DNA of 64,000 nt. It comes from Ligustrum vulgare. Taxonomy: Eukaryota > Streptophyta > Magnoliopsida > Lamiales > Oleaceae. The notes under the pieces were generated by a model, which saw only the letters and a program-made list of their open reading frames with translations, ran no database searches and was not told where the DNA came from. Shown here piece by piece: positions 1-11,300 of the stretch. Numbering within the stretch: the first letter of the stretch is position 1; each line of letters opens with the position of its first letter. The DNA lies in NCBI GenBank assembly GCA_963555705.1, contig OY743170.1:15043096-15107095 (forward strand), given 5' to 3'. The position numbers and the translations under genes are program-made.

Positions 1-582
1 AGTAATCCAGGGTCTGACCACTGGAAAGGAATAGTAAGAGTATTAAGATACTTGAGATATACTCGTGATTATGGACTGCACTATACCAGATATCCTGCTG
101 TTATTGAAGGATATACAGATGCTAATTGGATATCTGATATTAAAGACTCAAAGTCTACAAGTGAATTTTTGTTCACACTAGGAGGTACAGGTATATCATG
201 GAAATCCTCTAAACAAACAGTTATTGTGAGATCTACCATAGAATCTGAATTTGTAGCTCTAGATAAATGTGGTGCAGAGGCTGAATGGCTACGTAATTTC
301 TTAGAAGATATTCCAAGATGGTCAAAACTTATGCCAGCAAATTGCATACATTATGATAGTCAATCTGCAATTGGAAGGGCACAAAGTAACATGTACAATG
401 GTAAGTCTAGACACATACGTCGTAGACATAATACCATAAGACAGTTACTCTCAACTGGAGTTATCTCTATTGACTATATAAAATATAAAGATAACATTGT
501 GGATCCGCTAACGAAAGGGTTACATAGAGAGTTAGTTGCAAAGTCATCTAGAGGAATGGGACTTAAGCCTCTGAAAGAATAA
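1..582 (+). pseudogene. copia polyprotein C-terminus: RNase H domain (5' truncated by window edge)
   Basis: The reading frame is open from base 1 to the TAA-type stop at 580-582; any listed start is internal. The translation shows the copia RNase H signature: a YTDANW motif (first catalytic Asp), a SWKSSKQ stretch, the TIESEFVAL segment where family members usually read T-EAEY-A, a DSQSAI motif (catalytic Asp), and a [10 protein letters not shown] segment matching the usual KTKHID-R-H. The DPLTKGL motif near the end is typical of the copia polyprotein C-terminus. No stop or frameshift is visible in this piece. Activity cannot be judged because gag, protease, integrase and most of the reverse transcriptase are outside the window. 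Confidence 0.85.
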
Positions 583-1144
583 GTTATTGTAATGGAAACT
601 CAACCTAGCTGACTGGAGATCCCAAGATCTAGGTTCAATAAGAAAACCTAATTGCAAATACTTAATAGGATCACTGTGGGGGTTATCTCATGTCCATTCC
701 TGTAATAACAGTGATGCCCGTGGGAAGAGGATAAGCAATATGCTTTTAATGATTCTTATGCTTTGGAAATCCGAGCGGAGTAATGCAGGTTACTCTTGAT
801 TAAGAAATCACCTATGTAAGAGAGAAGTGGGGCCGCTTCAAATGGAATTGTGAGGCTAATTCTTAATAACTCTCACTGAACCAGGCATATGTTCATGGCC
901 ACAAATGAACATACCCATGAGAACTGAAATGTGTTAGGAAGAATCCTGTGTGAAGTACATCATCATTTACACAAAAGGCAGAACAGTTCAAAGACATCGC
1001 GTCTACTGATCAGCTAGTAAAGTAAATGTATTTTCACAAGGGAAGGTTCAAAGGTAACCCCTACCTATCCTATGTAGGTTTCAACTGTGGAACTTTAACA
1101 CCAAGTATTCCGTGTCTCTATCAATTTCCATTCATGTGGGGGAT

Positions 1145-1958
1145 TGTTCGAAAATATATTGGTGGCAATTGATTTTCACTTGTGAATGTGAAATTTATCC
1201 CACATTGATTGAAAGTTGGGATTTGAAGAGGAACCTTAAAAGGGATTACAATCTCATATTGGTTAGAAATGGAAAAGTTGGAATAAGTGGAGGTTATAAA
1301 TAATAGTTCCATCCCACAATTGAAAATGGAAAAAATATGAAAATGTTGGAAATGCTTAAATAGTTATCCCACATAGTATAGAAATGAGTTTGTGGACGAA
1401 TTTATATATGATTAACAATTTGTAAGGTGTAACCATTTGTTGCATAGAGACTCCTCCATGGCCTACGCGCCCGTAGGGGGGGTGCAAATCTTGGACTGAC
1501 TTGGCCTTCAAGCATTGAACTTGTGTGCTGGCTGTACCTGCATACACGAATGTTGGACCGAACGAGTCAAAAATTGGCCACAAAGTGCAAGCCACGTTTT
1601 GGAATTTTGTTTTGAATTTCTCATTTAAAACATAACTCCAAAAACTGATTTCCATTTAATTTGTAACTCCAAAACGTCTGGAGTAAGTGCAGAATTCAAA
1701 TGTTGTATTAAATACAAAGGCTCCTCCCTACCTATATATACAGCAACAATTCCTTCAGTCTAGACACACCACAATCATGAAATCTCTCTGCATTTATGTC
1801 TAGCTTCCTGCCTTCTTCCAGTCTCTTGGTGATTCTGTTCAGGCACATTTTCAGTTCGACTACACAGCTGCAGTTCCAGCCGCTGTATCCTGGGAAGCAA
1901 GCGCTCGAATTACTTCAGTGAGAGGGTGAATATTGCTTTAAGGACACTGTGTTGAACA
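1145..1958 (+). repeat. 3' LTR of the left copia element
   Basis: The LTR starts TGTTCG directly after the polypurine tract and probably ends TTGAACA. The length is 814 bp. A TATA-like run (1733-1740) lies about 220 bp before the end, where a copia promoter would sit. The 3' boundary is inferred from the terminal inverted repeat alone. Confidence 0.6.
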
Positions 1959-4140
1959 TAGGCCCCGACTCCAGCGTTCATTTTATTTCCTGTCCAACAT
2001 TATCTCGTTTACTGCTTAATGTACAATTTTTTTTGTTTTACTTAGTAAAATGTTTAACAAGTTTACTTACAAGATCTTCCTTCGCCTATGATGTGGTTGC
2101 TCACCGGTGCAGGGAAGTGAAAAATGTGGCCGGATACTGAGACGATGATTTGTTGAAGATATTTCGAAAGAGTGCGAGGCTAGTTCAAAATAGATAATGT
2201 GGTTGCTCGTCGAAGCAGGGAAGAGGAATGTGGCAAGTGCTTTCTGAGATGGGGATGGGGAAGACTTCTTAGAACCGTACGAGACCAGTTTAGAATGGAA
2301 GCGATTGTAAAACAGCCAGAAAATTTAGGTTAAAATCTGTAATTTAGGAAAAAATGCATCAGGCAGGGGAAGAGGCTCAAATCGAAACTAAAAAATAATG
2401 GAAGAGTAATTTGAGGGTGGGAGAGAAAAGTAGAAGAAAAAATTGCTCCCACTACCTGCTACGTAAATTCCCAAAATTAAGAAAACTAACAAAATATTTA
2501 AAAGTCTATTTTTTTAAAATCAGAATCTGTTGAAAATTTATTCAATTGAAATTGAAGATTCTCAGAATCTCTGATGTTTTTATTAATATATATATATAGA
2601 TTTGTGGCGGTATAATTACCCATTTGCAAATGTTTAAATTTGACCGTTTATCAAAATGCAACCGTATTTAGGACTACAAATTCAAAAAATTCCCTAATTC
2701 ATTGAGAAGAACTCCCTTGAGATTCCGGTAATTTTCAATGTAGTCCCTATAATTTCCCTTGGATATAAAAGTATTGAAGTTATGTAAATGACGTACTCAA
2801 TTATGCTCACAAGGGGTCCTAACGAGGAAAAAAACTGCCCTGGAAGAGAAGACACCCCCATCCTCTTCCATCACGGATTCTCTACTTACTAAATTTACTG
2901 AGTTGGGTACAAAAGTATGAAAAGCAAATATGAATATATCATGGTAGTTATATAGTAAATTTTAGCTTTTGCCAATTTCCCTTGGTCTTTGCAGATCAAG
3001 AGACTAGCTAAGACTTGAAGCACTCTACCTAAGGAATGCAGTCTCAAAATTAAAACCAAAACTCAAAGCAATTGACGGAGCTTGACAAGCGAGGTAACAT
3101 AAAATTGGTTCACACATGTTTTTGTGCAAAATAATGAAGTAGAAAACTTAAACAATTGTGTGCAAGAACAAGATAAAATCCCAAAACGGGAGGTAATAGA
3201 GAATAGAGTCATTGCCTTCAAGAGGCGCAAACCCACAATTACAAGAAAGTAGAAATTTGATGTGAAGAGTAAAATAAAAGAAATTATATTTTCTATTTTA
3301 GGAGTAGATTTATTGGTCTTTTCAAAATGGCTTGATTTCTGTTTTTTACATCTTGTAGCCATATTCCTGAAACTGCCTCTTAATCTTAATACTGTCATGT
3401 CCTTGTTTGAACTACGTCAGTACTTGTACTTCCTCAATAACCATTTTCCATTATTTACTCAATAATAACTTCGTTTGTCGATAACTATCAAATCATGAGG
3501 GCATTATGGATAACAACCGCTCCAACATGTTGCCAATTTTGCTCGACTTCTCTTATTCTTGGAACACGTTCTGCTGGAATCTTGTCCGAAATATATGTTG
3601 CCTTTTGCTTCTCTTAGTGAATCATGCTTTGCCTTGTCCACCCCGATTGGACGTACTCGCCTTTTATGTCGGTGTCATTTTGTCCGATACTAATTATTCT
3701 TGATGCCCATTGCCAACATTTCATTCGCCTTTATTTTAGGGCAATTTTGCGTGTCAAGAAAGTTTAATGGCATTCATAGCACAAAGCCTTATCGGCAAGC
3801 TTTTGAATAATAAAAATATGGATGTTGCATGGAGGATGCCAACTTTTGTCGTTAGATGTTTAATGAAGTTCTCTTACGAGCAGATCACTATTTTTGTGTT
3901 GCTAAGACGTCATCTAAGGAGAAAGTCTTTGAAAATTGAAATCGAAGCAAGCTGAGAAATCGAGTTACTTCTCAACTCCTGCATAGCAATTGAGTATCGC
4001 GCATAGTCGAGTTGTCAATAATAAGTTATTCAACGCCTTTATAAATACTTATCATAGTAGTGTGCTTCTAATTTGTTCGAAGCTAACGTGCTTGACAGAT
4101 GACAATCCGGGTCCAATGCTCCCGTGACGGGCATTGGAAA
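1959..4140. other. non-coding DNA, no gene recognised
   Basis: The short open frames here (for example 3063-3398 minus and 3506-3703 plus) carry no motif I recognise and no splice-linked partners. A small hairpin lies at the right edge: an 8-bp stem (4112-4119 with 4131-4138, TCCAATGC/GCATTGGA) enclosing a CCCGT-ACGGG core. Confidence 0.5.
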
Positions 4141-5782
4141 TTATGCCCGTTTGCTGGGCACGTCAGCAAATACAAAGAGGGAAAAAAAATTATATCCAAG
4201 TCGGTTAAGCTACATTTGATAGCGAAGGTGAAATTTGGGTGGAAATAAATTGAATTCCTGAAAATTAGAAGTTTAATGTGTTTGATTAATTTAATTTTCT
4301 AGGTGAAAAAAGTGAAAATTTTTCCATCTTTTGTTATTTGATTGACATTATTTTCCATGGAAAATAAAATAAAATTTAGCGATTTTAATAAAAAAAAATA
4401 TTTTTTTTTATTCACGCATTTGTACTTGATAATAATAATGTTAATTTTTAAAAAAAATAAATCATTTAATAACAACAAAAAGGATCAAACATGATGAAAA
4501 TGATGAAAAAAAATTCATGAAAAACAAAACTTGTTCCCCTCTTGAAAATGAATTTCTCCAAATCAAGGAAAATACCGATTTCGAGACAAGTTGAAAAATA
4601 AATTTCATAGAAAACTTATGCAATCAAACAGAGCAAAAATTGAAAAATTACCTAAAAAATACATTTTTCATGAAAAACTTTGACAAATCAAACACAGCCT
4701 TAGTTTCAAACAATAACTTCACCCCAGTACATTAGTCCCATATGTAATCGTCCAAATATTAAAATATAAATTATAGTATATTTAAGATTATTTTTATCTT
4801 ATTTTTTATGAATTAAAATATTTTGAAATAAGTTATAGTATAATAAATAAAATTAAAAATTATGAAACCTATTTTTTTATTTAATAATTTTAAAGTTAAA
4901 GAATATTGTTGTTATATATTTTATATTTTTTGTGTATTAAGTGCTAATGGACAATACAAACTCGAAGACGAGACGACGTTTCGTGATGTTTCTGATTCAT
5001 GGAGCTCGGATCACATGAAATAACTTTGTCCGACTTGGAGGTTTCAGGTCGGACAATACCTTATCACCTCCCGTAGTGAAAAAAAGGATGTCCTAACTAT
5101 AATCCCGACCTGGATGTGTCAGGTCAGGCGTTGACTTGTGAAGATTAAACGGGGTCATAACTACTTTCTTACATGACAATTAAGAAAGTTATTCGGACAT
5201 AAAAGCAGTTAGAAATTTAGAATAGATAAAAGTCAACAACTTTGTACTATGTAAGAGTTTAAGTAATTTAGTTATGTACTTATCTCAGCTAGTCAGGTAT
5301 TGTAATAAATCAGATCATCACTTTCTCCCTATAAATATAGGAGATGTTAGCTTACAAAATAATCCAATTTTGGATATTCAAAGCCAATAATAATATAAAT
5401 AAGAAACCATACATGGAGTTCAGGTCTTCTATTCGACCTGGGATCCACCTCTTACAAATCATCCTTTGTCTTGTCATATACGAGGAATCCATGTCATCAA
5501 TCACGACATGTTATCCACCTATTTTACACACGATTCTGCATTACATAACTGACAATCACTTATTTTCTTACTAACTTGAAATATTTATATTTCAACTGTC
5601 AACATTAAGTATTTATGTAAAAAAAATATTTAATTTCTTAAAAATAAATAAAAATAATTTGAAAATTTGAAATGCTATATTATGTCTATTCTTCGCATTG
5701 ACTACTGACACACATAAATTTGTAATTCTTATTGTTCGACATCGACGTCTCGCAACGCATTATACCTTTTAGAACCTTGATG

Positions 5783-6212
5783 AAAAAATGCAGAGTGTGT
5801 TGTATGGTTGGGCACAAGATACGAACATTCCTGACACTGCAATCTCGGTAAGCAAATGTGATGTGTCTATTCATTTTAATAATTATTATGTTTTCTTTAT
5901 TTATAATATAACATGTTTGTAAGTCGAAATATGTCCCTTTTTCCCTCGTAAGGAGATACATGTTGTCTACAATCCACTTCCAATTAGGACAAATGGGTGC
6001 GAGAAACGATTGAAGTAATTTAAAGAGAAATTCAGGTGTCAAAGCAATAAAAAAATGCAGTGCCTGGTGTGACTGGGAACAATCAAAGAACTTGCCCGAC
6101 ATTGCAATCTCGGTAAGCAAATATGATATGTCTATTCATTTTAATAATTATTATGTTTTATTTATTTATATTACAATATGTTTTGTAAGTCGAAATATGT
6201 GCCTTTTTCCCT
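5783..6212. repeat. diverged tandem duplication, offset about 267 bp
   Basis: The segments 5783-5946 and 6050-6212 align closely. Shared blocks include AAAAAATGCAG, a GCAATCTCGGTAAGCAAAT block and a GTAAGTCGAAATATGT block. The GTAAG after CTCG resembles a splice donor, so the unit may derive from an old exon edge, but I recognise no protein. Confidence 0.6.
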
Positions 6213-6470
6213 TTGGTTGGAAGTCGTTTATTGTTGTATCGTTTCTAAGTCGTCATCGGCGCTAGACCATTATCATTTTTGTAGTAAAAGTTAATTAATT
6301 TTCAAATTGTTGTTGTTGGCGCTAGAAAGTTATTGCGGTTTTTGTGATTATCTTCTCCGACATAAGGAATTTAAATAATAAAATACGAGTGTAATATTAG
6401 TAGAAAAATGTGGGTGTAACAGTAATATCAAAATACTATAATTATTCACGTGTATATAAAAATTGCCATG

Positions 6471-6646
6471 GTTTGGTAAACATTTGTTTATAAACGGATA
6501 CATGGTAATATCTCATTGAACCATTTTCTGAAAAGTCAATAATTTTGGTTGATCAAAAATTCCCTCTCACCATTTTTTTGTTTTCCAACAAAATAGATCA
6601 ATTAAATGTTAACATGTCACCGTTTATAAAATGCCATAAACAGAGG
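6471..6646. repeat. MITE-like element with TTTATAAA-rich ends
   Basis: The left end reads GTTTGGTAAACATTTGTTTATAAA and the right end CGTTTATAAAATGCC followed by ATAAACAGAGGC, a degenerate inverted pair. Related copies occur at 46926-47085, about 47745-47885 and 53877-54055. Confidence 0.45.
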
Positions 6647-6808
6647 CTGAACGGGCATGGATTATTATGGTTTAAAATAATGTTAGGTGGGGGCCATGTT
6701 TAGAATTAATATAGGGTGATTGATGGGACTAATGGACTGGGGGTGTGGTTAGAATCGAAATGAGGGTAGGAGCACCGGTTGGATAAAATCCCTTATGATT
6801 AATCTAGT

Positions 6809-6910
6809 ATTACTCACTGGTTTACTCCTTGAATTACTCTTTCTCTCACATGGATGTGGAGCTTACACACTGTGGACCCACACCCATGTGTGTGTAAACC
6901 AGTGAGTAAT
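6809..6910. repeat. about 100-bp hairpin element
   Basis: A 16-bp perfect inverted repeat (6809-6824, attactcactggttta, with 6895-6910) encloses a second complementary block (CACATGG...CCATGTG). The long single-strand foldback is typical of a small MITE. Confidence 0.5.
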
Positions 6911-7085
6911 TGTAGCATGGTCCAATCTCTTTTCTAAAAAAAATGTAGCCCACACCTTAAGGGTTCTCACATGTCCTGTCCTGCACTGTCGTGGGTCTTG
7001 ATAAAAGAGGTAAATCACAAGATATGTCTTCAAAGATGCATAATGGGAGGCTTGCCTTTTAATTTCGCTTACCAAGGGTCTCATC

Positions 7086-7770
7086 CTAGATATGACAATG
7101 AGTCGGGTATGGGTCGAGTTTGTCAAACTCATACCATACCCACTAAAGATTTACAATATTCATACTCTACCCATATACTCATTTAAGAATGGCGGGTCGG
7201 GTGCAGGTCAGGGGCGGGTTGGAGACGGATATGCTTTTATACTCATTTAAAACTCATTACTATTTATTTATTTATTTTTATTATTTTTCTTAGGGCTGTA
7301 AAAATGTTATAGGTTAGATGTGCTCCGGAATAACTTGAATCAATTAAATGTTGAACTTTACTTCAATTTGACTTGAAAAAAAAAAAAAAACTTGTTCTAG
7401 GTTGATACTAAACAAGCAAATTTGAACAATTTTTTTAGACATTAACAAAATCAATAGTTTAAATATATTAAGGTTTAAATATTAACAATGTCAATAGATA
7501 TTTAGGTTCTATTATTTATTTATTTATTATTATTATTTTTACACAATCACTTTTGTTTTAAATTCTATAATTTTTAAAAAAAATTAATGAGTATTCAGGT
7601 CGGGTATGGATATTGTAGTAAAATCTACACCCGAGTCATACCCATGTCAGGTTTTAAAGTTTACCTTCATACCCTATCCACGAACTCAATCAGTCGAGTA
7701 ATCTCCGCCCATTTTTGTCGGGTCTTCAATTGGTATCGAGTCCGTGGGTATTATTGTCATCCTTACGTAA
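7086..7770. repeat. candidate non-autonomous DNA transposon with GACAAT...ATTGTC ends
   Basis: The left end (ATGACAATGAGTCGGGTATGGG) and the reverse complement of the right end (GGATGACAATAATACCCACGG) share a GATGACAAT-type terminus followed by GGGT/ACCC-rich subterminal DNA. Many plant non-autonomous DNA elements have this layout. Boundaries are approximate. Confidence 0.35.
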
Positions 7771-8331
7771 TTCTTTTTCAGGATTCAAATCATCACCATG
7801 ACAGTTGCAAGCTAGGCGAGATACTTTCCACTTCTCCCTTTCACCACTTGGAGATGTACGCGAGAGCGATAAAATCTCTTTTCTCTTTGCCTTTGCTGAT
7901 GCTTTGCTGACGTGCCCAGCAAACGGGCATAACTTGGACTATCTGTGACTAATGAAATAGTGTAGTAAAGTTTTTGGGGTTCTTGCACAGATTTTCTCAA
8001 GTTAAAACTTTGACTTCGTAGTTTTGCATCAAGAATTATTTAATTTATTTGCATATAAATAAATAAATGCCACAGGGTTTCTTACTTCAACACATCATCT
8101 TCCTACATCCATGCATAAACAGACCGAATTGACATAATGGAATCTGCTCACCTAATCTGAGGAAGGAAACTCGAGCGCGTTTCATCTCAACTTCTAGGAT
8201 CAACAGTCAAATATAGCCTAAGAACAATCCAGAAGATGAAAGGTCATTAGCACATTCCTCGGCCGAAACATCAGACATGTTTTCACAAAACAACGAAAGC
8301 TGAAAAATGACAATAGCCATTGTTGTCTCTA

Positions 8332-11300
8332 CTAGAGCTTCTTAACAATTTCTTCCTTTGCACGTTTGTAGTAAGTTATTCTTTGGATGGAACCAATGGC
8401 ATCGTCATACTTTTTATTCAGAAATGCTTCTTCAAAGGATTTGCACAAATATTGCATTTGGGAGAGGGAGACGATGCATTTAAATCTGGTTCAAGTACCA
8501 AGTACAAGTGTACAACCATGAGTGACGACCCAACATTCATCAAACTTCAGCAGCTATCCTAATTATACACATGAATAGATTTCCCAACCCATTCTTAGCT
8601 ATGATAATAAAATATATGGAGACAATTTTTTCATAAATATCAAAGATTCAAGATGTTCTCCTAACATATTATCTATGATCCTCCCTCGAGAATTACTTTT
8701 TTATCATACTCCTAAGTCCTAACACGAGCAGTTGGAAGGAAATATGCAGTATTTCCCAAAAAAAAAAAAATGCAATCCCCATTCACCAGATGCATCTAGT
8801 TTAGATTACCATACTCTTACCTGAGCTTTGATCTGATTTAATGTTTGGCTGCCTTCTGCTTCTTCGACAGCTTCCCTCAGCTCCATGATCTGCATTCAGA
8901 TTCCTTACTATCACAAAGCATATTCGTGAAATAGTGACTCAACTCCAAAATCTCCGTCAAAGCCTAACACATGCACAATATCATTCATCGGGTTGCAAGA
9001 TCTTGGCTTCCTTTGATATCATATTGAACCACTTTATCTAAAAGCTTAAACTGTTGGACATAGGCAAATGCATATCATTTAAATATTATCTTCAAATGAC
9101 CTCAATAATTAAACATATTACGTCAACATTTTAAAAAATGTTCATATCAAGTCCATTTATCAATACAATCTTATAATAATATTTTTGAATTTAGTACATA
9201 ATGAAGTATAACGGTTAACAGCACAACACTCTTTACCAATCTCATCATCCTCCTATTCCCCACCATTTCCTTCCTAAATCTTCTTTCTCCATCCAAAAAG
9301 TCTCACTGCGAACTTTTCAGAATCTGACAGTCTGTATGATGGTACACAGAATGGAAAATCATCCCCCTTTATCATGCATTTCCCTTCCCTAGCCATCTCT
9401 CTCCATCCCCAAAAGGTCTCATTGTGAATTTCTCAGAATTTTCAATCTCAGCACAGAAGATGGAAAAAAACATAAGTAAATAAAGTCTTCTATAAAATGT
9501 AGACAAGGTTACAAAAGGTATTGCAATGCCTAGATTATTTTTATTCCTCCAAATGCTACTAGTAGAGGTAGCGTTTTCTTATGACCTGAAGTACATCCAC
9601 ATGGGGAGATGTATAATTTATAATGCCCTCAATTGTCAATTTTAAATTGATCAACGCGAGAAAGAAAAAAATAAGAAAGGAAAAGAAAAGTGATATGATC
9701 CGGACCAGGCATCGAAGGGCAAAGTCCAGCCATTGGTAATATGACAGTGATCTACGTGCAAAACGGAGCAAGTTCCATGTTGGGGTCGAGCTGAGAAGAG
9801 GGACGGATCTGTTGGCCATTATTTCAATAGTGGCTTCAAATTATTTTTATTTGTTTATGGTTAATCTTTACCTAATTAATTAGGTAAAGAAATTTGGTAA
9901 TGGACCATTAAGAATACTATGGTTCATTTTTTGTCCTATAAATAGGACTCTCCTCTTCCATTGAATTCATCCCAAATCACAAGTAGAAGAAGAAAACATT
10001 CATTGGTTTTTCTCTTGTGATAATTTATAGTTTGTGAGAAAGAGTGTTTGGTGAGGTAGAGATATTTGTATTCCACATTTGTCATATTAGTGGAAATTTT
10101 GAAATCTCCCTCCGTGGACGTAGGCAATTTGCCGAACCACGTAAATCTTGTGTTGTTCTCTTTCGAATTCGAATTCGTTATTTCTATTTTTGCATTGGTC
10201 GAACCGTCGGTTAATTCGCTTCCGCACAACAATTGGTATCAGAGCCTTGACTCTCTTAAAATTCTAAGTATGCCCTGTGGTTGCAGCACTGACTGATCTT
10301 CCACATCAGAAAAGATTTTTTGAGAACAGGGATCTTGGTATATAATTTTTTGAGATTTTTTTTGAAAAATGTCTAAAAATTCCTCGACTACACCGACGGA
10401 GACTGATGACCCACCTCCAGCCATTTTAGATGGATCTTCAAGGCCCACTGTGTCTTCAACAAGAACAGTGGTAACTAATGCAAAAATAGACGTGGAAAAA
10501 TTTGATGGCACAAATAACTTTACTATGTGGCAATGTGAAGTTATGGATGCGCTATTTCAACAAGAGCTAGACATTGCTCTTGAAGAAGATAAGCCAGCTG
10601 ACATGGATGATCTAGAATGGACAAGAATCAATCGGAGTGCCTGTGTGATCATCCGTTCGTGTCTCACCAGAGAGCAAAAGTTCCCATATATGATGGAGAA
10701 ATCGGCAAGCAAATTATGGAAGGAGTTGGAGAAGCAGTTTATATCAAAAAGCTGCCAAAACAGACTCTATTTGAAGAAGAAGTTATTTCGCTTCCGATAT
10801 CAACCTGGCACAACTATGTACAACCATATTACTGAGTTCAAGAAATTGGTAGCTGAGTTGATAAATCTTGAAGAATCTTTCAAGGATGAAGATAAGGCCA
10901 TGTTGCTCTTGACTTCTCTTCCCAATGAATATGAACACCTTGTCACTACGATACTTCATGGAAAGGATGAAATTACTTTTGATGAAGTATGTGCTGCTTT
11001 GTATAACAATGAGGTCCGAAAGAAGGATCAAAAGGAACATGGAAGTTCAGCAGGAGAAGCCTATACTATAAGAGGTCGTGCTCAAAGTCGTAATCCCAGG
11101 AGAAGGGGCAGATCTCGTTCGAAGGGCAAGCCTGCTAAAGATGAATGCGCCTTCTGTCATGAAAAAGGTCATTGGAAGAAGGATTGTCCAAAGCTGAAGA
11201 ACAAAGATAAGGTTAAAGGTATTGCTGGAGCTACTTCAGAAGCCAATATAGCTAAGTGTGAAGATGATGAGTCAGAATTTGTTCTAGCTAGTACATCAAG

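Larger units (their letters stand above)
1..1958 (+). mobile_element. Ty1-copia retrotransposon, 3' part only (RNase H, 3' LTR)
   Basis: The window opens inside a copia element. The RNase H coding end (1-582) is followed by about 560 bp of untranslated 3' internal DNA, a purine-rich tract with five consecutive G (about 1135-1144), and an LTR starting TGTTCG. The LTR start and the proposed end share the inverted termini TGTTC/GAACA. The 5' part and the other LTR lie outside the window, so the target duplication cannot be checked. Confidence 0.8.
4141..7932. mobile_element. putative DNA transposon or composite bounded by a 30-bp perfect inverted repeat
   Basis: Positions 4141-4170 and 7903-7932 are exact reverse complements over 30 bp (outer end TTATGCCCG). 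Weaker similarity continues inward through a CAAAGAG-GAAAA stretch. No clear flanking target duplication is visible; only a TA dinucleotide could be read as one. No transposase is recognisable inside, so the element would be non-autonomous. The interior is itself a patchwork of smaller repeats listed separately. Confidence 0.5.

Noticed and set aside
3063..3465. Overlapping plus and minus frames at 3.1-3.5 kb as a possible gene pair
   Set aside because: Hydrophobic low-complexity translations, no splice-linked partners and no known motif.
9240..9470. Two similar pyrimidine-rich blocks as a possible CRISPR-like or regulatory array
   Set aside because: They are two diverged copies in an intron of a plant gene; the spacing and number do not support an array.
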